DNA of 64,000 nt from Lepidostoma basale. Lineage: Eukaryota > Arthropoda > Insecta > Trichoptera > Lepidostomatidae. The stretch is taken from positions 372,001 through 436,000 of the forward strand of contig JAHDVF020000992.1 in the NCBI GenBank assembly GCA_022606425.2. The letters are read 5' to 3'. Under the pieces are notes generated by a model. That model worked only from the letters and a program-made list of their open reading frames with translations. It was not told where the DNA came from and searched no databases. Position numbers and translations under genes: made by a program. This document shows, piece after piece, positions 47,001 through 59,000 of the stretch (its first letter is position 1; the number at the start of each line of letters is the position of its first letter).

Positions 47001-50000
47001 TAGACCAGATATGATTACAATATTTTTTTGAATGTATTTAATTGTACAATTAAATCATGAATTGATAACCCGCAATGGGTGAAATCCAGTATTCGTATAC
47101 AACTACCCTATATGTATACATTAAAAAAAATATATTATTATAAAATTGTTTACATGATCTGACAGATGTTATAAATCTTTATAACATCTGTGAGATCATG
47201 TAAACAATTTTATAATATTTTAAATATGTACCACTGAAGAAGGACTAGTTGTCCGAAACATGTCTATGTAATTTTAATTTTTTTTAATGTAAGTGTTGTA
47301 TGTATATACAAAGTATATAAAAAAAGGGACAATTAAATGATTCGAATTTAAAAAAAAACATGTATTTTTTTTTATTTCAATCCAGGACAGTGCCTAAACT
47401 TCGACTGCATGTGGGTCTTGGTGCTGATGTTACGACGCTGCATCACGTTTCTAAGGACGAGAGGCCTCGGATTGGTGCTTCCTCTCGACCAGCACATTTA
47501 TCTCCACAAGGTCACAGGGATGCTGATTTTCTTCTTCAGTGTACTACATACCCTGATGCATCTTCTTAATTTCAGTAAGTCACTTTTGAATGTATCTAAG
47601 ACTTCTTCTTGCCGTACCGTGTCAGGTCCCCCAACGTTGGCGATCACTGCATCATAGGTATATTTATCCTATGCCACTTGTAACAGGTTCTGAACTCTTG
47701 TGTTTCCTGTCCACTTTTTGATGTTACGCAGCCAGGACAGCTGCCTTCTACCAACTACCCGACGTCCCTCCACTTTACCCATTAATGTCAGTCGAAGGAA
47801 GTGGTATTTTTTCCCCTTAACACACGAGAATGTGAGAACTTTCTAATTTTCACACTCGACAACAGCTCTTTATTGGCTCTGGCTCTCCGCAGTACGTCTG
47901 CAATACTGACCCTATCGGTCCACGGTATACGGAGCATTCTGCGGTATGTCCACATCTCGAACGCTTCCAACCGGTTCATTACATTCACTTTCAGAGTCCA
48001 GGTTTCGCAGCCATATAGTAGAACACACCATATATAATATTTAATCATTCTTTGGCTATCTAAGACTAAATACGTTTTTTGGGATCTTGCGTATTCCGAA
48101 GTAACTTTTCTTCCACGACCGATTCGGAGATAGTTACAGTCCCAATCTTCAGGGTAATTAGGTATAGTATGTCTGTTGGGTATTTATTGTAGGGTAACAT
48201 ACAGTGATTGTTACATATACAAATACACAAACATACAATTAAATAAGATAACCCACCACTTACCCAAAACTGTTATAGGACGCAGCCCACCCCTTTCGTC
48301 AGCTTCGTTCATGCAATCATTAGGCCCGTACTCCGTCCAAAAAGAACTGTCAATAAATTCTAAATCCATTTACATCAAATCTTCTTCTTCCTTGTTGTAT
48401 ACCTATGTGGTCTGTTTTCTAGAGTGTTTTGGAGGTCTTCCATGAGGACGAGTCCCATGAGGCTGATTATGCAATACTTAATAAGGGAGTTTGGTGGTGT
48501 CCATTCATTAAACTTGACCGTACCAGTCCCTTTTTCGCTGTCTGCTCCATCTTATAATATTCTCAATCTCACGTATCTCTTTTATTCTGGTGTTCCTCAC
48601 GCGATTTCTCAGTGTCTGGTCTGCTATCGTCCTCAGCATCTTCATTTCGGAAGTCCTCAAAACTTCTTTGGTCCTTACTATACATCAAAATTGACGACCT
48701 TCGTGGCAGAGTGGTAAGAGCTCTGATTGCCATACTGAAAGTTCCGGGCTCGATTCCCGGCGATAACATGGTGTGATTGTCACACTGTCTTTGGTCTGGT
48801 GTAGAATTCTCGTGACAATAAAATGGCGATAGATTAGCTACCTATCGCATATCACGAGAATTAATATATCAGCTTAAAAAACAAATTGTATACAGTAATC
48901 GGGTTCAAGCGACCTGTTGTATACGATTAAAAAATAATAATTTAAAAATAATAATTTTTAAAAAAATCCATTAATTCTACTTGAGTTTATGTAAATATGT
49001 ATTACATAAAAATGTTTAAATTTTCTAGGTGTTATCGTGGTCAATGATCCTGTTGTAAATAAAGCCAACTTCACTTTGAACCAGTGGCTATTAACAACTG
49101 AACCAGGTCTTTTTGGGTTAGTGGGTGGTTGCGCCAACCCCACTGGAGTAGCCCTCATCATCATTCTCCTCATCATGTTCGTCTGCTCGCAAGCCTTTGT
49201 CAGAAGAGGAGGAAGTTTTGAGGTATGTTTAAAAATATCAGTTTGATTTCGATTATTTTTAAATTAAATAAAACCTAGAATTAAGTCATCTCTGATTGTT
49301 TTTTTTTGCCATATGCAGTTTTCCATTGTTCCCGAACCAGTGTCAAATATATAATAATTATTTTCAAATGCCTTAGCAAGGCTACACATGTCATTCCAAT
49401 TTACTAAAACCAGAAAACGGACGTTATCATTCGTATTAACTAATTGCAGTGAGTTAATGCCTTAAGCTCATCAAACATATTATATTTATTTTCTTCTTCT
49501 TCTTCTTCTTATTTTTGTCCTGTCACACCTCCGTGGATCATGGGGCCTCAAGGAACCTTCTCCACCCGATTCTATCGCATGCCTGATGCCTTACATCATC
49601 CCAAGTGAGACCTGCTGCCTTTACCTCGTCCTGCAGGGCTCTTTTCCAGGTGGCTCTAGGTTTGCCTCGCTTCCTCTTTCTCCACATAGGGGACCAGTCC
49701 AGTGCGCCCTGAGCGATGCAGGTTGAGTTTCGTCTCAGAGTGTTACCGATCCACTGCCATTTGCGACTAGCGACTTGTTCTTTAATTGGCTTTTCACCTG
49801 CCATGGTCCAGAGAACGGCATTTGACACTGTTTGGGGCCAATAGATCTTGAATATTGAGCGAAGGCACCTATTTATAAACACCTGGAGTTTTCCAATAAC
49901 GCCCGTAGATTTCCAAGTCTCACATCCGTACAGCAGTACGCTTGTAACGCTACTGCTGAATATTTGGAGCTTGAGCTTTCTCGAAATGATTTATTTTATT

Positions 50001-53000
50001 TAACTATTATAATATTTATTTTACTAAACTAAAATTGTCTTTTGATCGTCATCAAACTTCATACTCGTATACGGTTTTAATCCAAAAGTGTATTCTTCTT
50101 CTTTTTAGTAATCTCTCGACTGCTGGATGTAGGCCTCTTCAAACAGATTCAATTTCTCTCTTTCCAAGAATGTATAACTTACTTATTATAATTTTTGGGA
50201 ATTATTTTAGGTATTTTACTGGACACATCTCTTGTACATTCCGTTCTGGGTGATACTCATATTCCACGGGCCGAACTTCTGGAAGTGGTTTGTGGTTCCT
50301 GGTCTGGTATACCTGGTGGAGAGGATCTCCCGTTGGGCTTGGATGACCGGTAACACTGGAAGGACGTACATCAGCTCTGGAATCCTGCTCCCCTCCAACG
50401 TGACCCACCTTGTCATCAAGAGACCGCACCATTTTGATTACCACCCTGGAGATTATATATTTGTAAACATCCCAGCGATTGCTAAGTACGAATGGCATCC
50501 ATTTACGATTAGCAGCGCCCCAGAACAAGAAGGTATTTTAAGACAAACTTATTTTGATTCCTCTGCATTCATACATCGTCACATGTATGCTCGTCGACTG
50601 TTTTTTTTTTCGGCTACAATTTAGTAATTGGTTAACCACTTCAATACCGTGAGGCCACTGGTGGCCGCTACGTAGACGCACCATCAATACCGTAAAGCCA
50701 CTTTACATTAAAAATAATTCCAGTAGGAATTTTAACATTTTTTGTGCGGCTAGCGACATCTATACACTATCTCTGCAAGAAAAATTAACCTTCTGACGTT
50801 GGTCGATCTAATTGAAAAGGAGATTTTTGTAGAAGTCGAGCACAAGGGTTACCACTTATGGTGAGATTGATATAAAGGATCAAAACGATATCACTTGAAA
50901 GAATAAAATTCCAAGTGATAATAGACAAGAACTCATACAACATACTTTGATTTTTTTATGTTAGCTTTCAATAAATATTTTTTTTATAAAAATGTAAAAA
51001 TTATATTTTTTTATGCTTGTGACAACCCCGAAAGAAAAATCAAATATACGTAATTTCGATAATGCAACTTGAAAATTTTAAACTTGATGTATCATTTTAA
51101 AGGTAAACCTTAAACATAATGCATAAAATCGCTTAGCCCTATTTTTTTTAATAATTAAAAACATGCGGTATGTGAGTGTTCCTAAGCTTCAACATGTGAG
51201 TGTTCTTAAGCCAAAACATCACGGTACTAAAATGGTCTACTAAGGTTAATATGGTCTACTAAGTTTTCCCTACCTTCCTAGACTTACTCTTTCATTCACA
51301 CTTCCATTCATTCTTTCTTCAATCATACATTCCAGATGTCGAAATCATCTAAGTGAACTGTTATTTTTTAATGACTCATGTATCTACAATCTTCCATCAT
51401 TATTATCTACGTGAAACAATAAAATGATAGATTAGCGGTGAATTATGATAAATACTGGTAGTATTTCGTTATAATATCGATTGTGATGTCAGCGTATGTG
51501 TCTTTGTCCTAAATTTAAAAAAAAAAGTTTTTTTTTTTTAATACAAATTGACCAGAAGATGGCAGCAAATTGCCGAAACCGGTCGAACATAAACACCAGT
51601 GGAAGCACACTAAATACATAATAATAAAGAAATTTTGTATCAATTTTTTTTTGTTTTCATTATTTAAAATGAACTTCTACTAAGAATTTCAATTAAAAAC
51701 ATTTTAAAATGTATACATTAGACTTCAATTTTATTTTCACAATGTATTATTTATGAACAAATGAAAAATATATTTTAATGTAAATCACAATTGAAATACA
51801 TTTTGATTCAATACGACTAGTGACTTAAAAATATGGGATATATATAATACTTTTTTCTTTTACTTTTTTATTCGAACGAACACAATTTTCTATGTTTATG
51901 CAAGACTTTTTTTAAAATAAATAACCTTTACGAAATATTCTATATTTTTCGTTAAAGAATACATGTGGCTCCATATCAGAGGCGTTGGACAGTGGACGAA
52001 TAGGCTGTACGACTGGTTCGAAAACGAAAGAGAAAAACTTCACAACGGTGAAGTTCCTGCGGTACATCCCAAAGGAGCTAGCAAGTATGAAAAACAAGTG
52101 ACTTAAAAAACAAAACTACAATTTTTGTTATTTTTTGTTCGAAATATCAATATTATATCGCTCTTTTCAGCAAATTAGAAAGTGCTTTAACGAATAAGAA
52201 CGGCAATAATACCAAAAAGAAGAAGTCTATAGAATTTTCCGAAATGGTCAGCTATACGAATGATGCCTTCACTATAGAGGAGGAAAAAGAGTTTCCCAAG
52301 AAGCCAAGTGATTATTTTACCAAGAGCAACAGTGGATCTGATAGTAAGTGGTTTTAATTACATTTTTATTTTCTTAAGTCATTTATTTACATCCCAACTG
52401 GGTTGGTATTGCCCACTGGTAGACGTTGTAGAGTTGGAGTTTTTGGACTAAGGCAATTACGAACCAACTACCGCCCTCCTGGGCAATACTCTCAAGAACG
52501 CGCAAAGTTTGATTAATACTTGAAATTATGCCATTCAATTACTCTTCGAAATGTGGACTATGGCTTTTAAATGTTACTCCTAAAGATACTCATCCTCAAG
52601 TTATCTCATCCTCAAGATATCTCATCCTCAAAATATCTCATCCTCAAGATATCTTATCCTCAAGATATCTCATTCTCAAGATATCTCATCCTCAAGATAT
52701 TTCATCCTCAAGATATCTCATCTTCAAGATATCTCTTCCTCAAAATATATCATCCTCAAGTTATCTCATCTTCAAGATATCTCATCCTCAAGATATCTAA
52801 TCTTCAAGATATCTCTTCCTCAAGATATCTAATCCTCAAGATGTCTCATCCTCAAGATATTCATCATCATCTACGCGGAACAGAATAAAAGTTTTTGAAT
52901 CGTTTGGAGGCTTAGAAGATGGGTGTTTTCGAAGAATATTTCGAATACTTGAAACGGATTGTTTTATTCTTTTTATCTTTTTTTTAACTATTATTGTTCA

Positions 53001-56000
53001 CAAATAAAAATTATAATTTTACGATATTATTCGGTAAACATACTTACTAATTAACGTAAACTTATAACTTACTTACTCAGGAATTTATCGTAAAATTATA
53101 ACTTACTTACTCGGGAAATTATCGTAATATTATAATAATTTAATAAAATGATAATTTTTATTCACAACTTCTACTTGCTGTCTTCGAAGACAACAACAGA
53201 AATTAGTTAACAAAAAATCAGTAAATTCAGTTAATCATTAAAAATCATGTAATTGCGTAGATTTTCACGGTTGGCAGCAATATGTTTGATGTGATTTTGG
53301 GGAACACCGTGTGATAACTCCTTCTCGACCGACGTTTACCCTGAAGATGGAGACTGCAACGATTTCCGAAACGTCGGTCGAGAAGGAGTAATCACACGGT
53401 GTTACCCAAAAACACATCAAACATATTAAAAATCATAGCTTACTTATTCAGGAAATTAACGTAAAATTTTAACTTACTTACTAACATCAATTGTACACAA
53501 CTTATCGTTTAAAAAAACATGTCATTGTACGTATTTTAAGGTAAGAGTATCTCTGTTACTTTGAATAATGTTTTACAATTTCCAGTTGGTGTTCCGAAAC
53601 AAAAAGTTGAAAAAAGACTATCTATGAAGATTTTACAAGGAAAATCTCCTTTGGAAAAGTCGAAATCTATGCCAGATATTCAAGTTAAAACAAAGAAACG
53701 TAATCGATTGATGGCGTAAGTAATATTATTTTTAATTGTTCAATGCAAATGATAATTATAAATAGGTAACAATGGTCATCCAGTAACGTGCATACAAATA
53801 AATGATAAATCGGTACTTATTTGGCAAAAGGTCCCAGGTGCGTTTTTTTGTGAAATTGAATTAAATATACCATTATGTTTTAACAAAACGTTAGAGCTGT
53901 ACTTTTTTTTATTACATTTTTTTTATGTACAGTTGCATTCAACCCCTTTTTTTTAAATACATATGTATGGTTTTTTTTTAATTTAGTTACTGATATATCT
54001 TGTAGATAACGTTATGCTACGTAAATTGACATTACAAATAAACTATTTGGACAAAAATAACATTTTTATAAATAATCAAAATAATGTAAAAATCTTATTT
54101 TTGCTCTCCTGTAAAATTGATAAAAAAGCAGTTGGGACCTTTTGCCAAATAGTTACCTAAAATTGTGGTAATTGATGTAAATACAAATATTACTAGGAAA
54201 TGCAGTAAATTAGTAAAAGATTTTTTAATGCCTCTTTCCGGCAGTTCATTATTACATTTCTTAAGAAAACATCATGTTACTTCTTTCTCTAATGCCACTA
54301 AAACTTGTACGGAGTGTACTTACTGGTTTAATCAAACCAAACCAACTCCAATAAACAATATATTCCAACACTATTGTTTGCGTTTGCGTTAGGCGTTTTC
54401 CTAAATACACAAAATAATGCATTATCTCATCTCAACCCAATATTTTCATATTATTGTTCCTTTAAAATAAGTTATTAATAAATTCCCCTATGCTCGCCAC
54501 CACTTTGTGCTGTGAAATCACATTTTAAAAAATTAAAAACATTGTATTTTCACAACACCTTTTTGCATTTTTCACAAACAAATATTTGGTCGCAATCGCT
54601 CTTTCTCGGTATGTAAATGTTAACCTAATTAACCTAAATTTATTTTAATTTCAAAATTCTACATTAATAAACATGTTTGTAAAAAATGCAAAAGTGCATT
54701 TATGAAAATCTATATTTTTCAATAATATTTCAAATACGTTATTAAGATCTGTTTTAAATAATAAATAAAAACAATTAGGCAATAAGAATACTCAGGGAAT
54801 AATTTAAATTGACATTTTGTGACATTTGTAATGTTTAATTTTCAGGTTACGCGATTTCACGCGATCCGAATCGGAAAAGAGTTTCGACGAATGCCAAGTG
54901 AGAAGAGCACACCTTCAAGCCCTGGGATTGGCGTATCTCAGTCCTCAGAACAGGGCCCTGGCACAGTCCTTCAGATACATGAGAACGAAGCCGACCATCA
55001 TTGCGTTCAAGACACCTAGTCTGGAGAACTGTGAGCAAAGGGATTCTACCGCTTCAATGCTTACTTTAGGTTCATGCTTTATTTATTTATACTTTCTCAG
55101 TGTCATAAACACAAAAGCTCTACTGTTTAAATTTTATTTATTTATTTGTTAAGGGTAACAAACAGCGATTTATATACATATATATTATCAAAAAAATACA
55201 TAGGAACAATAAAAAAGTCCCATTACATGCTAACACAAATATAAATGAAGAGAATAATTAACAAGCGATAGTGTGGAACGAAATTTAATTGAAAAAATAC
55301 AAACAAAATGTTTAAAAGAATTGTTTTCAAATAATAATAATATTGTTTAACATTATGATCCTATCTACCCCGAAAGGTTGCTCTAATCATTTTTTCATTC
55401 ATTCATCGATATCAGAAAAACGCTTATTAGAGTTGATAGTAATCCGATAAATTGCCGCGCTTTGAGCGTAGTTAGAGCAAAAATATGACGTTATAATTTA
55501 TTACGATAGTTTATTTTGTTATTAACTTAAGGCATTCACATTTTATAAACCCATAATTATGATTTATGCACTAATTTCATACTTCAGAGGGCCGTAAAAC
55601 TCTAAAAGAGTTTTACCATTGTAAAATGTAATCACAAGTTATTATTCTTTCTATTCATTTATATGTTTAATTGCTTAACTACTATAATGTCATAAATTGT
55701 ATTTAAATCAAATGAATCCATCGATGCAACGCTAACAAATCTGGTCACAAATTGAAACATTTATTTCCATTAATATACGAGTATATCAAATTGAACTTCC
55801 AATAATTAATACGGCTTAACAGCTTTGTTAACAAGTTATTCCACCATTGCCCGAACAAATAATTATTGGCTTCAACTTTTATATAAAAATCAATGCTGTT
55901 TGAAAAAAACGAATTTTAAACTTTAATAACCTTGAATATGAATGAAAAAATCAGTGGTTCTCAAAGTGGGCGGTACCGCTACAGAGTGGTCGCTAAAGCC

Positions 56001-59000
56001 TTCTATGGGGGGTAATAGTAGGTTCAGAAACATTTGAAAAGAAATCAGGTGGTCTAAGGGTCGGGGGTTTCTTACAAAGAAATTAACAATGTATACTTTA
56101 AAATTAAATATATTTGTGATTTTGCGATAGATTTTGAAAAAATCATTATTTGTTTTAATCAATCGCCTATTTGATAAACTATGAAATCTGACAGAAATAA
56201 ATGTCATGTTGAGAATAATAAAAATATCTCTTAAAGTTAATAAAATCTCAGACAGCCTTAACGTGTAAAACTGTTATAGGTAATAGCAGGGCATTACAAA
56301 ATTTAGATCTTGCAAGGGGGGCGGTGGCCTTAAAAAGTTTGAAAACCTCTGGAAAAAATAATGCGCTTTTATCGAATTCATATTTTAGCTTACTTTCTCG
56401 CATAAGTAACATTTATCATCATCTCTTTATGAAAAATGTAAATGTAAATCAATGCATATTGGCGTTTACTAAGCGATTATCTTAATAATAAATTATGGTG
56501 TAAAATCAATTCATGTACAGCAAATAAATATGTTTTAACGATTATTCATTATACATCTTCAGCACGCAGAAGACTTTCCAAAACACTCAATCCTGACAAA
56601 GAACCCAAAGATACCGAGACTGGACATGCAGAGATGGCTATTCTCGACATAGAATCCACGTCGGGACAAGTACCGTATGCAAACTATCCTGTTGGAAAAC
56701 CTTTAGAAGTAAGATTTTATAAATAATTAAATTAGGCACTTATATTTCCATGATTTTCCCAATACGTTTTATCTATCTGGAAATCTATGAACAATATTTT
56801 CAAACGTGTGCTTCATATTTGTAAAAATATTATTATTTCAATTATATATTTTAAAGGGACCCATTGTATGCCCTTGAGGTACTCCTGATTCTACAATTTG
56901 TTTGTTAGTAAAAACACTCAAAGAAATCAATAAAATGTAATGTTATTGGTTTTTTTTTTCAAATCGTTTGAAAGAACACATTCCACATCTTTTAGGTATC
57001 CTAGATTTTTGTAAAAAATATTTAAATAATTTTTTGTTCGTCTGAAGCATTCACTTTATGGTAAGACATTTATTTTTTATTATTATTTATATTTAAAATA
57101 AAATAATAAATAAAATAAAAATGAAATAATAAATAAAATTATCACGAAGTCCTGAGGAAGCTTGGGTACAAGCGAAACTAGTCAGCAATTAAAATAACCG
57201 CATAGTAGTGAAAAACAAAGTGCATTATTTTTATTTTTACTTTATTTTAAATATAAATAGTAAAAATATATATATTTTTTTCAATTGAAATTTCTTGGTA
57301 GAAAAGTTCATAGATATTCATTCACCAGAAGATGGCAGCGAGCTGTCGAAACCGGTCGAACATAAACACAAGTGGAAGCACACTAAATACATAATAATAA
57401 AAAAATTATGTATCATTTTTTTTTATTAAAAAATATTTATTAGAAATACCTGTATAAACTAATGTTTCAAATGCCAAATAAAATAATTATTTGCTCTATT
57501 TTCCTGGCAGATATTCTTGGATGGTCCTTACGGAGCCCCTTCGTCTCATATATTCCGTGCCCAGCACGCTGTGCTAGTAGGGACGGGTATTGGTGTCACA
57601 CCATTCGCTTCAATCCTGCAGTCCATCATGCACCGATACTGGAAGGCGCGTCATCGTTGTCCAAAATGTCGGTACACCTGGGCAAGTGATATCCCACCGA
57701 CCATCATGAACCTGAGGAAGGTTTGTAACGTTATATAGTAGGTCATTGTTTTGGCCGAAAACCCTATGATACTTATTGAACGCTAAGGCATAAACACTGT
57801 GGAATTCCATAGTAATATACTTATAATATACTTGAAAATAACTTTGTTTAATCCACTAATTATTTAAAAAAATATTATAAACACGACATGTTTCGGGGGA
57901 TACCTCCATCTTCACGTGTAAAAATATAATAGAAACTAAACAATTAATGACTAATATAAAAACGCATTTAATTTTTTTTTATATTATCATCATGTATTAT
58001 TATTATTTAATATTATTTATTAGTTCTTACCGATAAAAAAATCAATTATTTGTACTTATATCAAAAAGCCCAGGTTAATTTTTAAATTTGAATTGTATCA
58101 AATTTTAAATTACTATGATACTTAAATTATAAAACGCTGTTTATGGTATCACAATTTTTTTATTTTTTTTATTTTTCGTTGTTTCTTCAACCTATGTTGA
58201 CATCATCAGTGTTAAAATAATTTTTAACTGTTAAAATTAATTTTCGTGATTTTTCGAACCTTTATATGTATTTTATTCGTATGTCAATTTGAATAATTTC
58301 TTTGATAGCAACAAGAACTTCAAAAGAAGTTCTTGTTGAAGCTAAGTTAGGTACCTTATTACAGTTAATCAAACGAACCGTTAGCTACTATTTATACATG
58401 TTTTGCCCTATAAATAGTAACTAACCGTTATTTTAATTAATTGTAATTAGATACCTCACTCAATTCTAGCAAGAACTTTAAAATGCTATCAAAGAAATTA
58501 TTCAAATTGAGATAGTTACAAATACATATAAGGGTTCGATAAATCTCGAAAATTTATTTTAACAGTTGAAAAACTTGTTGTAACACCTGATGATGTCAAC
58601 ATAGATTGAAAAAAATGTGAAACCCTAAACAGCGTTTTACAATTTAACAGTAAATTATATAAGTCATTTTCTATTAACCAAGCAGCACTTGAAACATTAG
58701 GTTTGACCTATTTGATTACATTAACTCTTTTAGATGCTTCATCAGAGTGTGTTTACCATTTCAGGTTGACTTCTTCTGGATAAACAGGGAGCAGCGCTCT
58801 TTTGAGTGGTTTGTATCTCTGCTATCCCAGTTGGAGATGGAACAGGCTGAATTAGGGGGAGCTATGGAGCGGTTTTTGGACATGCACATGTACATCACAT
58901 CAGCTCTTCAAAGAAGTGACATGAAAGCAGTTGGCCTACAATTGGCTCTGGACTTATTACACGAAAAGGTTTTATTTTAAATCTGTTTTTAACATATGGA

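Larger units (their letters stand above)
46433..47346. repeat. Foldback with hammerhead-like arms enclosing an M1 unit
   Basis: Nox5 intron 7. Arms 46433-46575 and 47205-47346 are inverted copies (GAATCATTTcATTGTC at the outer left; GGACAATTAAATGATTCG at the outer right; TATACTTTGTATATACAACA inside). Each arm has a complete hammerhead-like core. An M1 unit (46572-47115) and a hairpin (47139-47222) lie between. Confidence 0.85.

Noticed and set aside
52575..52868. CRISPR-like array
   Set aside because: A direct tandem repeat without spacers, in a eukaryotic intron.
52528..52888. Two overlapping open frames of 90 and 105 codons
   Set aside because: They are readings of the 16-bp minisatellite, open in every frame because of its composition.
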